DNA of 64,000 nt from positions 1-64,000 of the forward strand of contig CAYQBN010000001.1 of the NCBI GenBank assembly GCA_964415795.1. Reading direction: 5' to 3'. The notes under the pieces are model-generated. The model was not told the DNA's origin, ran no database searches, and saw nothing but the letters and a program-made list of their open reading frames with translations. The DNA is from CALITV01 sp964415795 (GTDB taxonomy: Bacteria; UBP6; UBA1177; JAKLFG01). The translations under genes were made by a program, and so were the position numbers. Positions 25,348 to 32,941 of this stretch are shown here, one piece after another (position 1 is the first letter of the stretch; each line of letters begins with the position of its first letter).

Positions 25348-27018
25348 CTACGGCTCTTTCGGGGCGTTGCGCAGTATCTCGGGAACCCGAATCGGTCGTA
25401 TCGGCACGAAAGGACGGATCGTGGTCTCGGTGGAAGTTTCTTCCCCCCGCCGATACACAGTCACGAGTGGAATTCCCTGCCGACGCAGGATATAGACCGG
25501 ACGGCGCCACTTGTGCTTGCGGAGGAGGTCAGGATACTCGCGCCAGCGGTACTCGTGGGTGATTACATAGTAAGACGCATCTTTGTCATCGGTGTAGGCG
25601 AACTTTGGCGTCAGCAGTTTCGCTCGCTTGAGGTAGTTGGAGGTGAACGGATACTCCTTACCGTTCGGATCGAAGGCGACGGCAGTGTAGTTCTTGAGTT
25701 CCCGGTTGAAGAACTGGACAAGGTCATAGTAGAAGAGGTCGTAGTAATGCGTCTCGAAGCCATACTTCGCCGCCCCCTTGGTCCCGCCGATGAGTTCGCT
25801 GTAGTAGGAGAGATGATCGTGCCGCAGGTCTATCATCGCTACGATGGCGGGAAGGTACACAAGAAAGAACAAGGCATAGCGGAGCCGCATCGGCAGGATC
25901 GTCGCCCGATCGAGCACCTGCCAAAGCCCGACGCCGGCAAGGATGGCAAGGAACGGGAAAAAAGGTTGGAAAAGTTTCACACCACTGTAGAAGGGCGCCG
26001 GCAGGAACATGACCGTACCAATGGCAACAAAAGCAGAAAGCACAACGAGCATCATCGGCGCATTCCCCCTCATCTCCTCATGCCACCGGTAGAAGAAAAG
26101 CCCGAACACGGCGCAGAGCATCGTAAGAAGCGGTGTGGTTACGAGCGCCATCACGAAGGGCGCTGACCATGGCGGCCGCGGCGTCGAGTAGATGTCGCGC
26201 AGGTAGTACATACTGATGCCGTAGTGATTCACATGGAAGGCGACATATTCCTTGAACCGCGCGATGGTGTCGTGCCACAGCCACGGCCAGAGCGCGAAGA
26301 AGAGCGGTATCGAGAAAAGGAGCATCGAAACGAACTGCGGCGCGAAGACCGTTCTCACGGGACGCCGGAGAAGATCATGGCGCTTTACGAAAAAATAATG
26401 GACGAGCACCGGCGCCACCATGAACGGCGCGTTGAGCTTCGAGGCAAGCGCAAGTCCGAAGGCGACGCCGGTCATCCATGCCCAAAAACGCGAGGAAAGA
26501 CCGCGCCAGTAACAGTACACGAAGATGAAACAGGTCGCTCCGACGGTGAAATCGAGCGTCGCAACGCGAGCATGAAAGAAGGTGCGGGGCAGGAAGATGA
26601 AGAAGAGCGAGGCGAATATCGCTGCGCGGAACGAAAAGGCACGGTGGACGAAACTGAAGAGGAACAGGAGCGTCACCGCCGCGAGGACACTGATGCCAAC
26701 GCGGTAGGAGACCGTCTCGCGCATGACGCCGAACTTCTTGTGGACGAGATACCCCGACGCCATGAGGAGTTTTGCGAAGGAAGGATGTTCATGATTGTTG
26801 TGCCAGTAGGTGTCTATGAACCGTTTGTCGAAATATTTGAATCCGTTCCATCCCCTTTCAAGATAGTTCGCATAACTCTGGGCGGCATCCATGTAAAAGC
26901 GGGCATCGTCGGTGATAGCAACCCGCTCGGCCTGATAGACGAGGAGGAACAGGTAGAATCCGGCAAGGAGAAGCGGCGTCAGGGCGGCCACGATGCGCCA
27001 GAGAAGAGTCCGGTTCAT
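25348..27018 (-). CDS. Membrane glycosyltransferase, GT39/PMT-like
   Basis: Polytopic membrane protein of 556 residues resembling the ArnT/PMT (GT39) superfamily, which moves a sugar from a lipid-linked donor. About 11 hydrophobic helices are visible. The periplasmic loop after helix 1 carries DDARFYMDAAQSY (acidic residues as in GT39 active sites), and WHNNHEHPSFAKLLMA follows with a His-Glu-His-Pro motif. The C-terminal tail is soluble and contains YYVITHEYRWREYP. Its acceptor is unknown. ATG 27018 overlaps the upstream gene as ATGA, tying it to the serS operon. A much longer upstream extension of the ORF is a shadow. Confidence 0.8.
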   Translation of the reverse strand: MNRTLLWRIVAALTPLLLAGFYLFLLVYQAERVAITDDARFYMDAAQSYANYLERGWNGFKYFDKRFIDTYWHNNHEHPSFAKLLMASGYLVHKKFGVMRETVSYRVGISVLAAVTLLFLFSFVHRAFSFRAAIFASLFFIFLPRTFFHARVATLDFTVGATCFIFVYCYWRGLSSRFWAWMTGVAFGLALASKLNAPFMVAPVLVHYFFVKRHDLLRRPVRTVFAPQFVSMLLFSIPLFFALWPWLWHDTIARFKEYVAFHVNHYGISMYYLRDIYSTPRPPWSAPFVMALVTTPLLTMLCAVFGLFFYRWHEEMRGNAPMMLVVLSAFVAIGTVMFLPAPFYSGVKLFQPFFPFLAILAGVGLWQVLDRATILPMRLRYALFFLVYLPAIVAMIDLRHDHLSYYSELIGGTKGAAKYGFETHYYDLFYYDLVQFFNRELKNYTAVAFDPNGKEYPFTSNYLKRAKLLTPKFAYTDDKDASYYVITHEYRWREYPDLLRKHKWRRPVYILRRQGIPLVTVYRRGEETSTETTIRPFVPIRPIRVPEILRNAPKEP

Positions 27019-27917
27019 AGACCTTCCTCCTTCGCCGGCGGCACGATAAAGAAGAGATCGCAGAAGAAATGCCGTCGTCCCGCCTTCGAGACGCTCATGC
27101 GGATAGTGAGCGGCCGGGTCGCATCGAACCCGGCAAGATCGCTCCGCTGCCAGCGGTTGTCGGCACTCTCGAACGCAACGCTCCGCTCCCCCTGTGTGAC
27201 GACAATGTTCACCGAGGGACACGAACCCTTGCAGTCTCCCGATGCGGCGACCCCGTAGCCGAAGGCGAGCGTTTCGGCGTGCCACGGTGCCGGATCAACG
27301 GTGAGTTCGATCCACTGGTCGTCGCCGTTGAGCGGATGCACCGAGATGGCCGAGCGCCGCTCTCCGCCGAACTCGCCGCTTTTGACCTGCACCTTCTCCC
27401 AGACCGCGCGACCGACGGTGAACTCGCCATTCTCCCACACCGCGCCATTGGGGAACACGGAAGAACGCACCGTGATACCGGTAGGAAATGAATCGGAGAG
27501 ACGAAACTCCGCCGGCATGCCTTCGCGGCGCACGAAACGCCAAAGCGTCATGCCATTCTCACGCGCCACCGCCGTTACCGAGAACTCCTTTTTCAGTGCT
27601 GCGAACTCCCCCGGCAGATCGGACGCACCGACCACGAAGAACCGTCCCTGTGCTGCCGCCTGTGCCCCGCGGCGTCCACCACCGGGAAAGATGTTGTACT
27701 GCGGGTGGTTCCACACGAACGCATCGTAGCGCTGGTCGGTGAGAAACAGCGGTTCTCCGGGGCGCAGCTCTTTATCGAGGATCGCAGTGAACGCTTCCGG
27801 CATCCGCTCCGGAAGCGGAACAATATGGTAAGTGAAAAACGCGAAGAGCGACCAGAGAGCAACGGCTAGAAGAAAGAGATAGGCGAGATTGTAGGGATTC
27901 CGGAGCATCCGCTTCAT
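27015..27917 (-). CDS. Single-pass membrane protein, unknown
   Basis: The 300-residue protein has one N-terminal membrane segment (NLAYLFLLAVALWSLFAFFTYHIV) and a periplasmic domain. The domain has a FFVVGASDLPGEF segment and a C-terminal beta-rich part (ISVHPLNGDDQWIELTV, IVVTQGERSVAFES) that looks like a carbohydrate-binding jelly roll; this is inference. One cysteine pair (CKGSCP) is present. It overlaps both serS and the GT39-like gene by 4 bases. Tight coupling to the glycosyltransferase suggests a role in the same surface-sugar reaction. Confidence 0.7.
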   Translation of the reverse strand: MKRMLRNPYNLAYLFLLAVALWSLFAFFTYHIVPLPERMPEAFTAILDKELRPGEPLFLTDQRYDAFVWNHPQYNIFPGGGRRGAQAAAQGRFFVVGASDLPGEFAALKKEFSVTAVARENGMTLWRFVRREGMPAEFRLSDSFPTGITVRSSVFPNGAVWENGEFTVGRAVWEKVQVKSGEFGGERRSAISVHPLNGDDQWIELTVDPAPWHAETLAFGYGVAASGDCKGSCPSVNIVVTQGERSVAFESADNRWQRSDLAGFDATRPLTIRMSVSKAGRRHFFCDLFFIVPPAKEEGL

Positions 27918-29191
27918 GCCGGCTCGATCTTCTCGCGGCCGCCGAGGTAGGGACGCAGTACCGGCGGGATCGTCACCGACCCATCAGATTGCTGATAGTT
28001 CTCGAGTATCGCGATGAGCGTGCGCCCCACGGCAAGACCAGACCCGTTCAAGGTGTGAACGAACTCGGTCGCCTTGGCCCCCTTGCGTTTGAAACGAATA
28101 TCGCCGCGGCGTGCCTGATAGTCGGTGAAGGTACTACACGACGATATCTCGCGGTAACGCCCTTGCCCCGGAAGCCACACCTCGATGTCGTAGGTCTTGG
28201 CCGACGAAAATCCCTGATCCTGCGCCGCGAGCCGCACGACGCGATAGTGAAGCCCGAGGCGTCGCAATATCTCCTCGGCGTCGTCGAGAAGTTTGAGGAG
28301 TTCCGCCTCGGAATCCTCGGGTCGCGTGAACTTGACGAGTTCTATCTTGTTGAATTGGTGCTGACGGATGTACCCTTTGGTGTCCTTTCCGTAGTTGCCT
28401 GCCTCGCGCCGAAAACAGGGGGTATAGGCGCAGTAAGAGAGCGGCAGAACCTCCTCGCTCAAGATCTCGCCGCGGTGCAGATTGGTGAGCGGCACTTCGG
28501 CGGTCGGGATGAGGAAGAGATCATCGCTGGTCCTGAAAAGATCTTCTTCGAACTTCGGCAGTTGACCGGTTGCCGTCATTGTTGTCCGATTGACAAGGAA
28601 TGGCGGCAGAACCTCGGTGTAGCCGCGCTCCCGGGTCTGGATGTCGAGCATGAAGTTGATGAGCGCCCGCTCAAGGTGTGCGAGCGGCCCCCAGAGAACG
28701 GTGAAGCGACTTCCCGCAAGCGTCGCCCCGCGCCCGAAGTCGAAATGGCGGGCACAGAGATCATCGTGCTCTTTCGGGGTGAAGTCGAATGAGGGCTTTG
28801 TTCCCCACTCTTTGATGAACACAGCGTTTTCCTCGCCTCCTTCCGGCGCGTCGTCAGGAAGCATGTTCGGTATCGCAAGGAGTACCTGTTCGAGTTCCTC
28901 CTCGACCGCCTTCACGAGCGGCTGATATCCTTTGACTTTTTCGGCGAGCGCTTTCAGCTCTTCTTGAATTGCCTTCTTCTCGTCGGGGGTACCGCTCTTC
29001 ATCACCTGTGGCATCTCCTTCGAGCGCCGGTTCTGCTCGGCGCGAAGCGTCTCGGCCTCGGTGATGAACCGTCGCCGCTTCTCATGGAGTTCGAGAGCCT
29101 TGTCGATAAGGTGAATATCCTTGAATGCCCGCTTGCGCATCGCGACAAGGACCCGTTCTTTTTCCTTCACAATGAGGTGGATATCGAACAT
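27914..29191 (-). CDS. serS: Seryl-tRNA synthetase
   Basis: SerRS charges tRNA-Ser and tRNA-Sec. The 425-residue class II enzyme starts with the two-helix coiled-coil tRNA-binding arm (residues 1-110). Motif 2 follows as FRREAGNYGKDTKGYIRQHQF and motif 3 as GLAVGRTLIAILENYQQ, with LIPTAEVPLTN before motif 2. The start is placed at ATG 29191 (MFDIHLIV, as in most SerRS) with GGAGA six bases upstream; ATG 29203 is 4 codons earlier. It leads an operon with a membrane protein and a glycosyltransferase. Confidence 0.95.
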   Translation of the reverse strand: MFDIHLIVKEKERVLVAMRKRAFKDIHLIDKALELHEKRRRFITEAETLRAEQNRRSKEMPQVMKSGTPDEKKAIQEELKALAEKVKGYQPLVKAVEEELEQVLLAIPNMLPDDAPEGGEENAVFIKEWGTKPSFDFTPKEHDDLCARHFDFGRGATLAGSRFTVLWGPLAHLERALINFMLDIQTRERGYTEVLPPFLVNRTTMTATGQLPKFEEDLFRTSDDLFLIPTAEVPLTNLHRGEILSEEVLPLSYCAYTPCFRREAGNYGKDTKGYIRQHQFNKIELVKFTRPEDSEAELLKLLDDAEEILRRLGLHYRVVRLAAQDQGFSSAKTYDIEVWLPGQGRYREISSCSTFTDYQARRGDIRFKRKGAKATEFVHTLNGSGLAVGRTLIAILENYQQSDGSVTIPPVLRPYLGGREKIEPA

Positions 29192-29221
29192 CGTCTTCTC
29201 CATTGGACGAGAAACAGCGCC

Positions 29222-29249
29222 ATGATAACGGCCGGAGACACCTTTGCAA
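29222..29249 (-). promoter_or_regulatory. Promoter for the serS operon
   Basis: Minus-strand -35 TTGCAA (29249-29244), 16-base spacer, -10 TATCAT (29227-29222), 31 bases before ATG 29191. It is divergent to the promoter at 29264-29291, with only 14 bases between the two -35 boxes. Confidence 0.65.
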
Positions 29250-29263
29250 GTTTTCGGCCTTCC

Positions 29264-29291
29264 TTGACATCATCGCACCTGACCGTATCAT
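29264..29291 (+). promoter_or_regulatory. Promoter for the second lgt-like gene and glyS
   Basis: -35 TTGACA (29264-29269), 16-base spacer, -10 TATCAT (29286-29291), 24 bases before ATG 29316. Confidence 0.7.
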
Positions 29292-29315
29292 CGCCCCAGC
29301 ACGGAGCATGGAACG

Positions 29316-30194
29316 ATGAATCCGCAATTCTTTCAGCCACTGTGGGACCTTCTCGGTATCAAGGGATGGGATGCCTATTCGGTCTTCGAGTGGATACCGT
29401 TCGTCCTTTCCTTTCCCATCACCTATCTCGTCACGAGGTTCATTCCCATTGACCTGCGCAAGATGTACCTCAATCAGGTCTGGATGTTCTACACCGGCAT
29501 CCTCGGCTCGAAACTCTTCCACATCCTCTTCGACGAAAAGCTCGATCAGTACCTCTCACTGGTGAAGACGATGGGGATCATGGCGCTCCTCAAACAGGAG
29601 TTCCTTCTGCCATGGAAGGGAGGACAGGTCTTCTACGGCGGCATCCTCACCGGCCTTGCGGGCGGCACGCTCCTCGGCTGGTTTCTCTATCGGGGACGCG
29701 ACCGGTGGCTCAACATCGTGCGCACCTATGACATCGTGGTCTTCACCTTCTACATGATGTCGGCGGTGGGCCGCGTCGGCTGTTTCCTGCAGGGATGCTG
29801 CTACGGTGCCATCAGCGAAACTTTCGGGCTCGTCTTTCCACCCCGCTCGGCCGCTGCGTTCGGACTTGCCCGGCAGGGGCTCCTCGAATCGCCTTACCTG
29901 CCCACCCCGCCGCTCATCCCGACCCAACTCATCGAGGTTTGCACGAGCGGCTCCATCTTCATCTTTCTCCTCGTTCGTCTGCCGGCAGCAAAACGGCTCT
30001 GGGTCGGCTACTACGCGTGGCATGCGCTTCTGTTCCACGCCATCGCCCGTTTTTGCATCGAGTTTCTCCGCATAGACAACCGCGGCAGTTTTTGGATATT
30101 CTCCACATCACAGTGGATCGCGATAATCGTCGCGACGACGCTCATCGTCATTCGCGTCTGGAAGAAACCACACCTTAAACCCAATCCTGCATGA
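29316..30194 (+). CDS. Second Lgt-type diacylglyceryl transferase paralogue
   Basis: Membrane protein of 292 residues in the Lgt family. It has the signature GRVGCFLQGCCYG, a GGQVFYGGILTG loop, and IARFCIEFLRIDNRG near the C-terminus, the same order as the lgt product at 21822. The N-terminal helix region (WDLLGIKGWDAYSVFEWIPF) differs from the standard enzyme, and the LNQVWMFYTGILGSKLFH segment stands where Lgt binds lipid. A second lipoprotein transferase or a related lipid transferase are both possible. It is followed directly by glyS, with a 9-base gap. Confidence 0.85.
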   Translation: MNPQFFQPLWDLLGIKGWDAYSVFEWIPFVLSFPITYLVTRFIPIDLRKMYLNQVWMFYTGILGSKLFHILFDEKLDQYLSLVKTMGIMALLKQEFLLPWKGGQVFYGGILTGLAGGTLLGWFLYRGRDRWLNIVRTYDIVVFTFYMMSAVGRVGCFLQGCCYGAISETFGLVFPPRSAAAFGLARQGLLESPYLPTPPLIPTQLIEVCTSGSIFIFLLVRLPAAKRLWVGYYAWHALLFHAIARFCIEFLRIDNRGSFWIFSTSQWIAIIVATTLIVIRVWKKPHLKPNPA

Positions 30195-30203
30195 GAGGTG
30201 CTC

Positions 30204-32267
30204 ATGGCTCAGCTACTCTTTGAGATCGGCTTTGAAGAATTCCCCCCTTCCTTCATCGTGCCGGCGGCCGAGTTCTTACGAGACCGGTTGAAGGAGCAAC
30301 TCACCGCGGCGCGCATCCCTCCTGAAGAGATCGCCCTCTTCAGTACCTGTTCGCGCATCGCGCTGAGAATCAGCGGCTTGCCCGGCCGCCAGCCTGATCT
30401 CCGCGAAAAGGTGCAGGGGGCGCCGAAGAAGGTGGCGCTTGCCGCTGACGGATCACTCACCAAGGCAGGCGATGCATTCCTCAAAAAATATGGCGTGACC
30501 GACTACTTCTTCGAGCCATCTCCCGACGGAAAGGGAGACCTCATCACCGCGTGGCGAAGCGAGCCGGGAAAGCCGCTCGATGAGATCGTCATTCCCCTCA
30601 TCGAAGAGACGCTTACCGCGATACCGTTCCCCAAGACGATGCGCTGGAGCGACAAGGAGATCGCCTTCGCCCGCCCGATCCGCTGGATACTCCTCCTCAT
30701 TGACAACAAGCCGGTCCTCCGTTCCTTTCACGGCATTTCCTATACACCGACCTCGTTCGGCCACCGGTTTATCGCGCCACAGGCAATACCGGTAACTCCC
30801 GAAACCTATGCTGCTGACCTTGAAAAGACATTCGTCCGAGCCGATCGTGCCGCCCGCCGCGCATTCATCGCCGCCGAGGTGCGTCGTATCGCCAAAGAGT
30901 TTGGCGGGATAGATGCGCTCGACGAGGAACTCCTCGACGAGGTGACCGACATGACCGAGTGGCCGATCGCCGTGGTGGGAACCATCCCGGTGCAGTATCG
31001 TACCCTGCCGCCAGAACTCATCACGCTCGTCCTCAAGGAGAACCAGCGCTACTTCACCATTTACACTGCCGATCGCAAAAGCCTACTTCCCCATTTCATC
31101 GCCTTCCTCAACAACGCCCCCTCCGATCCTGCCCTTGTAGTGAAAGGGTGCGAAAAGGTCGTTGCGGCACGCCTTTCCGACGCAGCGTTCTACTACGAAG
31201 AGGACAAGCGGAAAGAGTTCGCCGCGCTCACCGAGAAACTTGCCGGCATGATGTTTCAGAAAGATCTCGGCTCCTATCGCGACAAGGTGGAGCGCGTCGC
31301 TCTGCTCGCCCGCTTCATCGCCGAGCGGTACTTCGGGCTTGGCAGAGAGGAAAGTGAAGCAATCGCCCGAACCGCCCGCTTTGTCAAAAATGACCTTATC
31401 ACCGGCGTCGTCTTCGAGTTCCCTGAACTGCAGGGGACCATGGGGCGCTACTATGCGCAGAACGCCGGGCTCGACGAGGCAACTGCCATCGCCATCGAGG
31501 AACATTACCTGCCGCGATTCTCCGGCGACCGGCTCCCCGCCACGGTGCGCGGCGCGATCGTCGCCCTCGCCGACAAGACCGACACGATAGTGGGCGGCTT
31601 CATGGCCGGTATGAAACCGAGCGGCACCAAGGACAAGTTCGCGATACGACGCAACGCCATCGGCCTTCTCCAGACCGCGGCCGAACGGGGCATCGCACTC
31701 GATCTCGAGGAACTTTTTGCCCACGCCGCCGAGCTTATCACAAAACATAACCACAAACTGACCTTGGACCTCTCCGACCTCGCCGACTTCATGAAACAGC
31801 GCTACTACGCGATATTCCCCTACGAGACGCCGGTCGTCAAATCGGCGGTCGAAGCGGGCTGGCGCATCCCGGCGGCGGTCAAACGACGTGCCGACCTCAT
31901 CGCGAAACTCGTTGAGGAAAAAGACATCTTCACCATGGTGCAACTCTACAAGCGTTCGGGGAACATCCTGAAAGGCGTACCCGACCATGAGGGAACGCAT
32001 CTCGACGAAAAGAAACTGTCGGCACCGGAAGAGAAGGAACTCTTCGCGGCGCTCGCCAAGGTGAAGAAGGAGGTCGCCCAAGCAAAGAACGACCTCGCGG
32101 CGGCACACGCGATCATCTCGCTCAAACCCTCCATTGACCGCTTCTTCGACAAAGTGCTCGTAATGGATGAAGACCCGGTAGTACGCGGCAATCGCATCGC
32201 GCTCATCCGCGAGATAGTGACATTAGTAACGGACCGCATCGGAGATATCGCGTGGCTGGGAGTTTAA
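30204..32267 (+). CDS. glyS: Glycyl-tRNA synthetase beta subunit
   Basis: GlyS is the large subunit of the alpha2beta2 glycyl-tRNA synthetase; it binds and edits the tRNA while GlyQ activates glycine. The 687-residue protein has the standard MAQLLFEIGFEEFP start, FPKTMRW, FARPIRWI, the RVVEN-type VLKENQRYF, an HD-like region (EEHYLPRFSGDRLP) and a C-terminal anticodon-binding-like domain ending DPVVRGNRIALI. Length is normal for the separate subunit. The expected glyQ neighbour is missing; upstream is a membrane protein. ATG 30204 follows GAGAGGTG. Confidence 0.95.
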   Translation: MAQLLFEIGFEEFPPSFIVPAAEFLRDRLKEQLTAARIPPEEIALFSTCSRIALRISGLPGRQPDLREKVQGAPKKVALAADGSLTKAGDAFLKKYGVTDYFFEPSPDGKGDLITAWRSEPGKPLDEIVIPLIEETLTAIPFPKTMRWSDKEIAFARPIRWILLLIDNKPVLRSFHGISYTPTSFGHRFIAPQAIPVTPETYAADLEKTFVRADRAARRAFIAAEVRRIAKEFGGIDALDEELLDEVTDMTEWPIAVVGTIPVQYRTLPPELITLVLKENQRYFTIYTADRKSLLPHFIAFLNNAPSDPALVVKGCEKVVAARLSDAAFYYEEDKRKEFAALTEKLAGMMFQKDLGSYRDKVERVALLARFIAERYFGLGREESEAIARTARFVKNDLITGVVFEFPELQGTMGRYYAQNAGLDEATAIAIEEHYLPRFSGDRLPATVRGAIVALADKTDTIVGGFMAGMKPSGTKDKFAIRRNAIGLLQTAAERGIALDLEELFAHAAELITKHNHKLTLDLSDLADFMKQRYYAIFPYETPVVKSAVEAGWRIPAAVKRRADLIAKLVEEKDIFTMVQLYKRSGNILKGVPDHEGTHLDEKKLSAPEEKELFAALAKVKKEVAQAKNDLAAAHAIISLKPSIDRFFDKVLVMDEDPVVRGNRIALIREIVTLVTDRIGDIAWLGV

Positions 32268-32857
32268 GCAAGATGTTCTTTGCGATAGGTATCGTAGCTT
32301 TTTTCATTACTGCCTGCACTTGCTCCTCGCAGGATCTGGCGCAACCCGATCCGGCGCTCGGCGCTCAACTCGTCGCCGCGCTCGAGCAAAAGGACGAAGT
32401 TCGCGCTCGTTCCCTCATCGAACAAGGCGCCGACACGAATGCTCGCCAGCAGGGAACCAACTATACACCCTATGTTCTTGCCGCCAAATCGTGCCTGACC
32501 GAAACGGTGCGACTCATCGAGAAGAAAGGGTTCGACCCCGACATAGAGGTTTCTTCGGGGAATCCGGTATGGAAATCGGCCTTCCTCAATGCGGCGATGA
32601 GCGGGTGTCTTGATACCATTCGCCACTTCGTGGAAGAGAAAAATATCGACATCAACACCCGGCACTCGTTCTGGAACGAGACCATCCTCCACAAGGCGGT
32701 CCAGAACCGGAATCTCTCGCTCGCCCGCTACGCGCTGGAACACGGCGTGGACACCTCGATCGCCGACAACAACGGCCGTACCGCGATTATGCTCGCGGAA
32801 GAGATAGGCGCTCACGAGATTGCGGCTCTTATCCGCGCATCCGCCTCGAAACGATAA
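32252..32857 (+). CDS. Ankyrin-repeat lipoprotein
   Basis: Precursor of 201 residues. I choose GTG 32252: it has GGAGA six bases upstream and gives a signal peptide with Lys7 before the hydrophobic core and a FITAC lipobox (Cys22). ATG 32273 would remove the positive charge. The mature part has about four ankyrin units, with the clear turns ARSLIEQGADTNARQ, IDINTRHSFWNETILHKAV and ARYALEHGVDTSIADNNG. Ankyrin repeats mediate protein contacts. It overlaps the glyS end by 16 bases, so translation is coupled. Confidence 0.85.
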   Translation: MAGSLSKMFFAIGIVAFFITACTCSSQDLAQPDPALGAQLVAALEQKDEVRARSLIEQGADTNARQQGTNYTPYVLAAKSCLTETVRLIEKKGFDPDIEVSSGNPVWKSAFLNAAMSGCLDTIRHFVEEKNIDINTRHSFWNETILHKAVQNRNLSLARYALEHGVDTSIADNNGRTAIMLAEEIGAHEIAALIRASASKR

Positions 32858-32865
32858 CTCTTTTT

Positions 32866-32893
32866 TTGCCTTCTTTCTCTGCCGTGGTATACT
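32866..32893 (+). promoter_or_regulatory. Putative promoter for the ZU5/Lcl lipoprotein
   Basis: -35 TTGCCT (32866-32871), 16-base spacer, -10 TATACT (32888-32893), 48 bases before ATG 32942. A T-run (32861-32867) runs into the -35. Confidence 0.5.
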
Positions 32894-32941
32894 CTATTGC
32901 CCCGAATCCAGAAACTTATAGATTTTTCTTAGGGGGAAATC

